The notes under the pieces are model-generated. The model searched no databases and was not told the DNA's origin. It saw only the letters and a program-made list of their open reading frames with translations. Both the position numbers and the translations under genes were made by a program. Shown one piece after another: positions 17,301-24,522 of a stretch of 25,886 bases of DNA. Source of the stretch: JAUVIB01 sp964424545 (GTDB lineage: Bacteria; Calditrichota; Calditrichia; Calditrichales; Calditrichaceae); contig CAYRJN010000030.1 in assembly GCA_964424545.1 (NCBI GenBank), positions 1 through 25,886 on the forward strand. The letters are read 5' to 3'. How positions within the stretch are numbered: position 1 is the stretch's first letter; the number at the start of each line of letters is the position of its first letter.

Positions 17301-17986
17301 CAAAAAGCCTCCAGGGTTTGTCCTGATAACGTTCTGCCGCTTAAATCGACGATAGTAACGGATACCATTACCGGTATATCAACCATGTATTCGTTTTTAT
17401 ATTTATCAATTGCATATAAGGCGGCTTTGGCATTTAATGTATCGAAAATAGTTTCAAGTATAAAAAGATCTACTCCGCCGTCGGCCAATCCCTTAACCTG
17501 GGCATAATACCCATTAACGACTTCGTCAAAAGTAACATCTCTATATCCCGGGTCGCTTACTTTAGGAGAAATCGACAAGGTCCTATTTGTTGGCCCGATT
17601 GAACCGGCTACAAATTTATCCCTATTGCCAAATGATTCAACGGCTTTTCTGGCTATCTCAGCGGATGTTTTATTCAAACGATATGTTAATGACGACATAT
17701 CGTAATCTGTAAGAGAAACGGCGTTTGCGTTAAAAGTATTTGTGGTGATTATATCAGCGCCGGCTTTTAAATACTCGACATGTATTTCCCTTATAATTTC
17801 GGGTTTTGTCAAGGAAAGCAGATCATTATTGCCTTTTAAACTTTTATGATAGTTTTTAAACTCGTTACCGCGATAATCATCTTCAGTTAATTTATGGCGC
17901 TGAATCATGGTACCCATTGCGCCGTCTAAGATCAAAATACGTTTTTTTAGCAAATTTTTTAATTTTTCTTTTATATTTTTTTTCAT
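14327..17986 (-). CDS. metH: Cobalamin-dependent methionine synthase
   Basis: Transfers a methyl group from 5-methyltetrahydrofolate through cobalamin to homocysteine, making methionine. The 1219 residues match the full-length E. coli enzyme (about 1227). The homocysteine domain has GAMGTMIQ near 23 and zinc ligands Cys244, Cys307 and Cys308. The folate domain has FINVGERCNVTGSRRF near 356. The cap domain has LFGSGKMFLPQVIKSARVMK near 709. The cobalamin domain has DVHDIGKN with axial His755, and the reactivation domain has RPAPGYPACPD with Arg1129. All key residues are present, so it should be active. No good Shine-Dalgarno precedes the ATG; a mini-ORF overlaps it. The leader is long and structured. 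Confidence 0.97.
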   Translation of the reverse strand: MKKNIKEKLKNLLKKRILILDGAMGTMIQRHKLTEDDYRGNEFKNYHKSLKGNNDLLSLTKPEIIREIHVEYLKAGADIITTNTFNANAVSLTDYDMSSLTYRLNKTSAEIARKAVESFGNRDKFVAGSIGPTNRTLSISPKVSDPGYRDVTFDEVVNGYYAQVKGLADGGVDLFILETIFDTLNAKAALYAIDKYKNEYMVDIPVMVSVTIVDLSGRTLSGQTLEAFWTSVSHYELFSVGINCSLGPTQMRPYIEELSSMAPIYTSLYPNAGLPNEFGEYEETPEQMAAVLKSYAEEGYLNILGGCCGTTPQHIREFSEAVKNVTPRILPKVKRHPQFSGLETLTVLPSTNFINVGERCNVTGSRRFARLIKEKDYNAAIETARKQVENGAQILDINMDEGLIDAQKEMTVFLHLLASEPDIARVPVMLDSSKWDVILAGLKCLQGKSIVNSISLKEGEKSFIEHAFEAKRFGAALIVMAFDEEGQAETVERKVAICRRAYALLTEKVGIPPEDIIFDPNIFAVGTGLEEHNNLAINYIEAVKEIKQEFPKILISGGLSNLSFAFRGNNAIREVMHSAFLFHAIKAGMDMGIVNAGQITVYEEIPKDLLELVEDVLFNRRTDATERLIENAHLFQETKEKDKSDDGWRKLPVKERMEHALIKGITEYIDEDTEEARKELGDPLKVIEDYLMNGMGKVGDLFGSGKMFLPQVIKSARVMKKAVAYLNPYIEESKSKDKAASNGKIVLATVKGDVHDIGKNIVGVVLGCNNFEIIDLGVMTPADKIIKKAIEVDADIIGLSGLITPSLDEMAHVAKEMQRYKLKTPLLIGGATTSKKHTDLKISPNYDGPTVYVADASRSVPVVNDLMTAADNNHKTAIISEKLQTGKEQIIKKSALISIKSARENRIRLDFSADNIVKPKNIGIVSYNDYSLKEIAEYIDWSPLFSVWELKGRYPAILRDKKYGVEAEKLFNDTKRLLKRIINEKQLTANAVLGLFPANSIEDDIELYSDENRKEKIAVIHTLRQQMAKRPPAKNAALADFIAEKSSGLNDYLGMFAVTTGIGIEKLIAEFEEQHDDYHIILVKALADRLAEAFAELLHAKVRKKIWGYAAHEHLSDEEIIKEKYRGIRPAPGYPACPDHSEKETLFKILKVNEKAGITLTENFAMYPAASVSGFYFAHPDSFYFGVGKIGMDQLQDYACRKNIDMERAKVILSANLEE

Positions 17987-18443
17987 AAAATATTTTTTTC
18001 CATAGTTGTAATTAAATTATTTTTGTTCTTCCGCAATTTGAGTGTAATAAAAAGACGCCGTTAATATTTTTGCATCTTTGATATTCCTTTAAACGGATCT
18101 GATACGATTTCGATCAAAAAGTATAAAAACAAGTGCGGCTTTTCCGTCTCTGATGAGGTTTACCGATCTATGCCGCTACTTGCGCGCCGTATATGATATG
18201 CGTTTACTACACTGAGTAAGAACAATTGGACAGGCCCCGATACATAAAACATCGGTGCAGGCCGGTATAAATATTACAAACTTGACATTTCGATCCATAC
18301 GGTACAGACTGAAATTTTAAATTGGAATTATATATAGAATCATCCGTTTTCTTGTAATAACATTTGAATGGATTAAATAGAATATCATAATAAAAATCGT
18401 TTATTCGCCCGAATCGCGAAAAAACCTAATATAACTAATTTTT
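17987..18443 (-). promoter_or_regulatory. Long metH upstream region with two hairpins
   Basis: 457 nt between pdxA and metH with no credible gene. On the metH strand there is a hairpin with arms 18131-18139 and 18172-18181 (9 bp, one bulge) enclosing GGTAAACC (18157-18164) and ACGGAAAAGCC (18137-18147). A second hairpin has arms 18233-18241 and 18251-18263 (GGCC plus CCGAT pairing, 4-nt bulge). I find no SAM, SAH or cobalamin riboswitch consensus. A six-codon mini-ORF (17983-18003) ends in TGA overlapping the metH ATG. Confidence 0.35.
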
Positions 18444-19448
18444 TTATTCGTATTTTTCCAGATCCCAGCCATATTCGGCTGCGGCTTTTATCGCTTCTAC
18501 CATACTTATTTCGTTTGCACTATTTTTTCCGGCAATATCCATTGCCGTCCCATGATCAACCGATGTCCTAAGAAAAGGCAGCCCCATGGTTAAGCTGATT
18601 GTTTTATAAAAATCGAGCGTTTTAGCGGCAATATGCCCCTGATCATGATATAAAGAAAGTACGGCATCGAATTCCCCTTCCTTACATAAGTGAAAGACGG
18701 AATCGGCGGCAATCGGTCCATAAACGTCAATTCCATTATTTTTTGCAATATTTATTGCAGGCGTTAAAACCCCGATCTCTTCATCGCCGAACATTCCGCT
18801 TTCGCCTGCATGGGGATTTAAAGCGGCAAGCGCAATTTTCGGATTTTTTATGCCAAGTTTTTTTAGATATTTACTGCTGTTCTTTAAGTTTAAGACAATA
18901 TCATCGATCTTTAACGCTGATGATATTTCACTAAAACGTAGATGGCGCGTTAAAAAAAATATGCGTAAATTCCCTGTCATAAAAAGAGTCATCGTATTTT
19001 TACTGTTGGTTTTTTTTGTAAATATCTCCGTATGATCTAAAAACGGTATTTGTGCTTTTTTTAAAGCTTCCTTATTAATGGGAGCGGTAGCAACGGCGGA
19101 TATTTCCTCATTCATCAAGGATTGTATGGAATCTTCTATTGCCTGATAGGCGAGACGACCAGACTCGCTGTCGATTACACCCGGCGAAGGAATATTTTCT
19201 AATTTTTCTTTACTGTAACAAAATATCTTGTTCTTATGCGGTAATATCGAATCATCGATTTTATCTATCTGCACAATATCGATCGTATCTGAAATATTGC
19301 CAATATATTTTGAAAGTATCTCCTTATTTCCAAATACTATGGGATAACATATCTCATATATTTCATCGTGTTTTAATAACGATTTTAATACAATTTCAGG
19401 CCCGACTCCCGACGGATCGCCAATAGTAATTCCGATATATTTTTTCAT
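18444..19448 (-). CDS. pdxA: 4-hydroxythreonine-4-phosphate dehydrogenase
   Basis: Oxidises 4-phosphohydroxy-L-threonine in the DXP-dependent pathway to pyridoxal 5'-phosphate; NAD- and metal-dependent, cytoplasmic dimer. The 334 residues carry GDPSGVGPEIVLKS (10-23), TAPINKEAL (121-129) and DHTEIF (138-143). The three metal-binding histidines lie at His169, His213 (NPHAGE) and His268 (YHDQGH), close to E. coli 166, 211 and 266. A related PdxA2 subfamily acts on phospho-D-threonate, but no neighbouring DUF1537-type kinase is seen, so PdxA proper is preferred. GGAGAA precedes the ATG. Apparently monocistronic. Confidence 0.94.
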   Translation of the reverse strand: MKKYIGITIGDPSGVGPEIVLKSLLKHDEIYEICYPIVFGNKEILSKYIGNISDTIDIVQIDKIDDSILPHKNKIFCYSKEKLENIPSPGVIDSESGRLAYQAIEDSIQSLMNEEISAVATAPINKEALKKAQIPFLDHTEIFTKKTNSKNTMTLFMTGNLRIFFLTRHLRFSEISSALKIDDIVLNLKNSSKYLKKLGIKNPKIALAALNPHAGESGMFGDEEIGVLTPAINIAKNNGIDVYGPIAADSVFHLCKEGEFDAVLSLYHDQGHIAAKTLDFYKTISLTMGLPFLRTSVDHGTAMDIAGKNSANEISMVEAIKAAAEYGWDLEKYE

Positions 19449-19558
19449 AGAACGTTCTCCATAACATTTTAAATTATTAAAACGCTATTTTACAAAAATA
19501 TTCCTTAAAATGCAGTATTTTTTATCATAAACATAAATAATTAATAGTATCTGTTTTT

Positions 19559-19862
19559 AAGAACATAGCTTGACAAAATAATTAATGAAAATAATAGTGA
19601 ATATCATGAATATGTCATTGTCCGTTTAAATCAAAAAAATTGTATGGAGCAAGTTGCAAGATTAAGATTTACCAACCGGTCGAAGAACGACAAAGATAAA
19701 GGGGCGGTTTTATCAGAAAACTTATACTATTGTCATACTCCGCTGAATCGAAGAATCTAAATGCAGCAAAAGGTTAGATTCAGATTCCAGTTTTAAATAT
19801 GTGGAAATGACAATGGGGGCGCACATGTTGAAATAATTATATGCCACACTATCATTTCACAT
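19559..19862 (+). repeat. Dispersed intergenic repeat, copy C
   Basis: This lies in the 583-nt gap 19449-20031 between pdxA and the PorV-like gene, which otherwise holds only a terminator. It shares the first core with copies A, B and D (19559-19586), then GTCATACTCCGCTGAATCG (19732-19750) continuing to GAATCT, and the box GCGCACATGTTG (19819-19830) followed by AATAATT. Relative to copy A it carries about 110 extra or diverged nt between the first and second blocks, and its central inverted repeat is degraded. Confidence 0.65.
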
Positions 19863-19985
19863 ATTAAGTAAAAAAAATCAAAATCGCTTGCTATTGGGTA
19901 ATAGTAATAATTTAAGATTTTTCCATTTCATTCCGATAAAAAACATCGGAACTACAGTCGAAATGATATCCAGTTGTATTACGCT

Positions 19986-20017
19986 AAAAAAAAAGCCCCG
20001 CTGAGCGGGGCTTTTTT
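19986..20017 (-). terminator. GC-rich terminator of the receptor-cargo-PorV operon
   Basis: A perfect stem GCCCCGC/GCGGGGC (19995-20001 with 20005-20011) has a 3-nt loop. It is flanked by nine A (19986-19994) and six T (20012-20017), so on the minus strand a GC stem is followed by nine T. It lies 15 nt past the PorV-like gene stop and closes that operon. Confidence 0.93.
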
Positions 20018-20031
20018 GATTACTTTTTTTA

Positions 20032-21084
20032 TTAAAAACCAACATGTATGGTAAACATATTGTTTGCATCAAATATATCGGCGTCTCTATAGGCGTAATC
20101 AATTCCTATCATGGCATTGCCGAATTTCTTTTCAACACCAACACCGAAAGAATACGTGTAGAGTTGCTTGTAATTATCAGGAATATCATTGGCAATGATA
20201 TAACCGGCACGAACGGCAAAAGGAACGATATCATTTTTATTGGCATACTCCACACCGAGTTTAAACATATCATATTCAACGTTATTATTCTGAAACAATC
20301 CTGTGAATAAGACATTCGACGATTCATTCAAGTCCATGTTATAGGCCAAGCCGATGGACATAAAGGCCGGTAATTGATCGGAAGATGCAACTCTTTCGTA
20401 GTATTTTGTTACGCCCGTTGTCGGATCGACCACTTTTTCGGTAAGAGCGGAGCCGCCGTACTTCATATTGCTGCCGATATTTTTCATTAACACGGCAAAT
20501 GAAAAGCCCTGCAATCCGGCAATATTCTTATACTGAATACCAAGGTCGAAGGCAACCGCATTACCGCCGGCGCGGGGAACGGATTCATAAACAAATTTAG
20601 CCTTAACGCCAACCTGTATTGATGTCGTAAGCTTATTTGCATAGGTCAAACCGATTGTACCCCAAGTCGGGCTGAATGTGGCGCCCGATGTACCGTCCAT
20701 ATCTTCCTGAGTTGTCAGAGAGATATCGCCGAAATCAAAGGATTTTATGTCAAACCCCAATGTTCCTAAATTACCGAAATCAACGCCGAGAGCGAAATAA
20801 TTTACGGCGATGTCATTAAAAATTGTAACGCGCGAAAACGCAGCCTGAAATCCGCTTTCCATATTGGACAAACCGGCGGGATTCCAGTATAAAGCGTCAA
20901 CGCCTTTGGTATAAGCTAAATTAGCCCCGCCCATAGCAAGATCACGGGCGCCTACGGGCTGCTTCAGCTGCTCACCTGCAGCGGTGCCTATTCTTCCAGC
21001 GTCGCCTGCATATAGTGGCAGAGAAATCAACATCAAGAAAACGAGTGTTATAATAACCTCGTATCTTTTATTTAATTTTATCAT
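20032..21084 (-). CDS. PorV/PorQ-family outer-membrane protein
   Basis: A 350-residue outer-membrane beta-barrel. The signal peptide is about 1-26. The mature start (GTAAGEQLKQPVGARDLAMGGANLAYT region, about 33-59) followed by DALYWNPAGLSN is the PorV/PorQ (UPF0164) signature. Many alternating strands follow, and the protein ends in IHVGF with C-terminal Phe. In type IX secretion, PorV shuttles cargo from the translocon to the attachment complex. Which subtype this is cannot be told. GGGAG precedes the ATG. It follows the T9SS cargo gene by 40 nt and is the last gene of the operon. Confidence 0.88.
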   Translation of the reverse strand: MIKLNKRYEVIITLVFLMLISLPLYAGDAGRIGTAAGEQLKQPVGARDLAMGGANLAYTKGVDALYWNPAGLSNMESGFQAAFSRVTIFNDIAVNYFALGVDFGNLGTLGFDIKSFDFGDISLTTQEDMDGTSGATFSPTWGTIGLTYANKLTTSIQVGVKAKFVYESVPRAGGNAVAFDLGIQYKNIAGLQGFSFAVLMKNIGSNMKYGGSALTEKVVDPTTGVTKYYERVASSDQLPAFMSIGLAYNMDLNESSNVLFTGLFQNNNVEYDMFKLGVEYANKNDIVPFAVRAGYIIANDIPDNYKQLYTYSFGVGVEKKFGNAMIGIDYAYRDADIFDANNMFTIHVGF

Positions 21085-21124
21085 AATTTACTCCCTACTG
21101 GATATTGAACATTTAAATATTCTA

Positions 21125-24100
21125 TTAATAAAATTCCAAGTATTCTTGCGCTTGTACGATAAATACTTTCAATACCTTCTCCTTACCAAGATCAGGCATA
21201 TCCAGATGAACAATGTACACGCCGCTTGCTACCGGTAATCCACGCTCATTCTTCAGATCCCAACGATAGAACTGACTGTCGTCCGTTTTCGTGAGCGATC
21301 TTACCTGAACGCCGGACAAATTAAAAATACGTATGTCAACATTCTTCGGTAAGTGATTAAAAGTAACAAATCGGCTAAAACGACTTGTTTCCAACGGATT
21401 TGCAGCATAATAAGGATTAGGGAATACATTAATTTTTTCTACGTCCGCTTTTGCAAGATCATCGCTATACGTAGGTCCGGGAGCGCTAAATGAGAATTCG
21501 TCGTTTGGAGTATTAACATTTGATGCAAAAATGTTAAGTGTAAATTCTCCTTCTAGATATGGATGAGATCCTCTCGCATTCGGAGATATAGTATATAAAA
21601 CCGGATAATACCGCGCAAAAATTGATCCGTCGTTGATAATATCTGTATACGTTTCATCATAATCTTCATTCAAAATCAGTATATACTCGTAACCGCCATC
21701 TTCGGCAAATTCTTGCGTTGCGGGATTCCAACCCATATCCCATATTAAATCTCCGGCGCCGTCTTCAATAAATAATATTTTTAATCTTCTTCTTGGTGTA
21801 CTTTCGACATCATAAGCCGCGAAAGGAGCGTCGGCTAAACGAGGACTCCATGTTTTCCAACCATCGTATGAAACGGCTTTTGACCAACGGTCCGGATTCT
21901 CTGATTTACTGTTAGCCATAACTTCCTGAATAGTAAGCGTAGTATCCGCATGACCACTATACCCGGCAAATTCTATATCAACATCCATATAATCCAAAGG
22001 ATTTGTTAACGATGTCCCCAGCCAGTCCTCGCCGTTTCCTAATCCTCCAAATAGACCAGTCCACCCTTTATCACGTCCGGAAATCCATCTAGGTCCTGAA
22101 AAATCCCATCCTGTCAGATATGCTTTTGATGCCGGACTTCCCTCTCCATAGGCTTTCCCATAGCGATACGGATTTATTCCCATTGGAGGGCCGTATACCT
22201 TAACTTGCAAACCGTCTACAATGGGCGCCGCTTTTCCGTCGTCCGTCGGCGCCAACTGATCTTGTTTTTTCAAAACGGTTTTATTGTCGGTAACGTCGAC
22301 CAAATTCCAGAAGGTTTTTCCGTATGTAGCCGAATTGGTATCTTCGTCAACAACAAATACCACTTTATAGTCATGACCCGTTGTCTGCGTAGGATCGACA
22401 ACGCTGACCTTAACGCTGCCGTCTCCGTTACCCGTCTTATTAACTTCTATTTCCTCGCCCGGTTCGGAATTATAACGATTTCCGGGTTTCGGACCTTGAA
22501 CCGTAACCGAGTACGCTACAGCGGCCGATTCAAGCGATTTTGCTTCGATAAGGGTCGGCGCCGGATTATAGCTGTAAGCCGTAACCGCAAAATAATAGGT
22601 CGTACCGCGATACAACGGTTTGTTGGTGAGATAATCCTTATCAACAAAGAAGTATCGTTTAATACCGGTATCTTTACCAAAACGTACGGGGACTTCAACC
22701 TTTTCACCATATTCCGGTAAAAAGACATTGGCTTTGATAGTGGTGACGCCGTCAACCAAATCATAAACGGCTATTAGTTTTGCCTGATCAAGGGTCGCCG
22801 ATGCGCTTGGCAACTGATAAACGTTATAACCTTCAAAATCATACCCGGTTACCGGATTTTTAGCTTCCGTTGCCGCCACAGCATCATGATCCGAACCCCA
22901 TTCCAATGATATACCTTCTTCAAACGGAGTGATGGTCAACGCCGGAGCAGGGGGCGCTTTCGGAACGGTTTTAAAAAGATCATTATATAATATTTGAGCA
23001 ACTTCATCGGTATTTTTTAAAACATTCAATGAAGAAATATTATCATTTCCCAGTCCGCCGATTACCGATACAACGACTTCCTGTACATCGCCGTTTTCCA
23101 TATTAAACGGACCGGTTGACTGCAACATTCGACGGTCGCCGGGTTGATAACGAACGCCGTCTATATCGCCGCTACCGGCAACAGGATCGCCGTCAAGCGG
23201 AAATTTAGTGGGTTGATCAACGTTATCGCCGGTAGTATGAACAAACGAAGTCGGATTGTCAATATCAACCGTCGGGGCATACCCTCTTAACAGATTGTAC
23301 CACTGTAACGTACCGTCATAATTTCCCATAGTCGGATCGCTCCATTTGGTGCCGGAACCGAAATAACCGTAAGAGGTCATGGGCAGGTTTTTATGATCGG
23401 GTACTTTTTCCAGATCAAAAACAGCCGTATCGCCCGGTGATGCAACAATCGGTCCTTGGAAAAAGTCGTAACCGATTGCCGCAGGAGCCAATCCAAATCC
23501 GTCATACTGACTGTCATGCGGACCGCCGTTGTATGCGAACATTAAACTTAAGTCTGTATCGCAGCCTGTTAAATCGTCGCCGTAGTCGCCAAGGTCGGGA
23601 TCGGCCCACTGGCAAACGTACATGGAATCGATTTTAAAACCTGATTTGTTTATAATTTTATACTTTTTAAATACCAATTGTCCCAAGGCAGCGCCCGGTT
23701 GATTATAAGCCCAAACCGTCGTTTGAACTTCCAATCCGATGGGAGGCGAACCGGATAGCGAGGTAGTATTACCTTCATTCATATCGTTAATAGCAAACCA
23801 AAGAACCTGATCGGCATTGGCTATTCCGGGATAATCACCGAGTTTTGGATCCGGCATTCCGTTTTCATCCAAAACAGGATTATATGTGCCGTCGCCGTCT
23901 ACATCATAATAAGGCGCGCCGAGATCGACCGGCCAATTTTTCCAGTCGCTTTTATAATTTGCAATTACTTCATTGGCCATGGCCTCGGTTACCTGACCCT
24001 GTGAAACGCCGTTCAGCATAGCGGCATCCGCTATAACCATTGAGGGCACTAAGGTTGCCCAATCGGAACGAATTCTGTAAATACGCGAATTGTTGGGATC

Positions 24101-24475
24101 GCCGCCGATAACGCCGGGCTGCGTTCCTACGGAGTAAGTGTTGCCCCCCACGCGTAATTTTGTACCGCTGCTGGGATCGTCAACAATACCGCCCCAAACC
24201 AAACCGTCGCGATAGATAGCGCCGGCCGTTCCTACGGGATAATATCCGCCGCTTCCGCCTGTAAACGGGTCATTGGCCGAAGTGCCGTCGTTCTTAAACC
24301 AATAACCCCAATTTCCAATATTAGATGCGGTTTGGACAGCGCCGTTGGCGCTTTTAGCCAGACTTATCTGCTGTGCCGGATTTCCGTCTCCTCGGGCGTA
24401 AGACTCATTGCTTAGTACCATTAAAAAAGCAACGGCCGTGAACACCCAGAGAAAACTCTTAATTCTTTTTATCAT
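21125..24475 (-). CDS. Secreted protein with T9SS type A sorting domain
   Basis: 1116 residues. The signal peptide is about 1-28. A calcium-binding-like DVDGDGTYNPVLDENG lies near 190. An FnIII-like domain spans about 505-637 (ISLEWGSDHDAV near its start, TYYFAVTAYSYNPAP at its end). The C-terminal 103 residues (from 1014, INVFPNPYY, IRIFNLSGVQVRSL, GLPVASGVYIVHLD) form a type A sorting/FlgD-Ig-like domain. It would cross the inner membrane by Sec and the outer membrane by T9SS, then stay surface-bound or be released. The biological role of the large N-terminal part is unknown. It has a strong AAGGAG, lies 47 nt after the receptor gene, and is followed by the PorV-like gene. Confidence 0.88.
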   Translation of the reverse strand: MIKRIKSFLWVFTAVAFLMVLSNESYARGDGNPAQQISLAKSANGAVQTASNIGNWGYWFKNDGTSANDPFTGGSGGYYPVGTAGAIYRDGLVWGGIVDDPSSGTKLRVGGNTYSVGTQPGVIGGDPNNSRIYRIRSDWATLVPSMVIADAAMLNGVSQGQVTEAMANEVIANYKSDWKNWPVDLGAPYYDVDGDGTYNPVLDENGMPDPKLGDYPGIANADQVLWFAINDMNEGNTTSLSGSPPIGLEVQTTVWAYNQPGAALGQLVFKKYKIINKSGFKIDSMYVCQWADPDLGDYGDDLTGCDTDLSLMFAYNGGPHDSQYDGFGLAPAAIGYDFFQGPIVASPGDTAVFDLEKVPDHKNLPMTSYGYFGSGTKWSDPTMGNYDGTLQWYNLLRGYAPTVDIDNPTSFVHTTGDNVDQPTKFPLDGDPVAGSGDIDGVRYQPGDRRMLQSTGPFNMENGDVQEVVVSVIGGLGNDNISSLNVLKNTDEVAQILYNDLFKTVPKAPPAPALTITPFEEGISLEWGSDHDAVAATEAKNPVTGYDFEGYNVYQLPSASATLDQAKLIAVYDLVDGVTTIKANVFLPEYGEKVEVPVRFGKDTGIKRYFFVDKDYLTNKPLYRGTTYYFAVTAYSYNPAPTLIEAKSLESAAVAYSVTVQGPKPGNRYNSEPGEEIEVNKTGNGDGSVKVSVVDPTQTTGHDYKVVFVVDEDTNSATYGKTFWNLVDVTDNKTVLKKQDQLAPTDDGKAAPIVDGLQVKVYGPPMGINPYRYGKAYGEGSPASKAYLTGWDFSGPRWISGRDKGWTGLFGGLGNGEDWLGTSLTNPLDYMDVDIEFAGYSGHADTTLTIQEVMANSKSENPDRWSKAVSYDGWKTWSPRLADAPFAAYDVESTPRRRLKILFIEDGAGDLIWDMGWNPATQEFAEDGGYEYILILNEDYDETYTDIINDGSIFARYYPVLYTISPNARGSHPYLEGEFTLNIFASNVNTPNDEFSFSAPGPTYSDDLAKADVEKINVFPNPYYAANPLETSRFSRFVTFNHLPKNVDIRIFNLSGVQVRSLTKTDDSQFYRWDLKNERGLPVASGVYIVHLDMPDLGKEKVLKVFIVQAQEYLEFY

Positions 24476-24522
24476 GTCGTCTCCTTAATTTAAAACACTC
24501 TGACTGACAATAAAAATTCATA

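Noticed and set aside
18148..18175. Hammerhead ribozyme core (CTGATGA on the plus strand)
   Set aside because: The second core element GAAA does not follow the short GGT/ACC stem (GATC is there instead), and there is no proper cleavage-site stem.
18130..18182. c-di-GMP-I riboswitch in the metH leader
   Set aside because: Only a half-like GGTAAACC...ACGGAAAAGCC is present; the second aptamer half and GAAA tetraloop are missing. Kept only as a possible unknown structured leader.
19569..19595. TTGACA promoter inside repeat copy C
   Set aside because: There is no acceptable -10 box at 15-19 nt, and the TTGACA is not conserved in copies A, B or D.
22205..22720. 171-codon plus-strand open frame inside the T9SS cargo gene
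   Set aside because: Antisense shadow; composition is unlike a real protein (Arg/Ile/Phe-rich) and the minus-strand gene is well supported.
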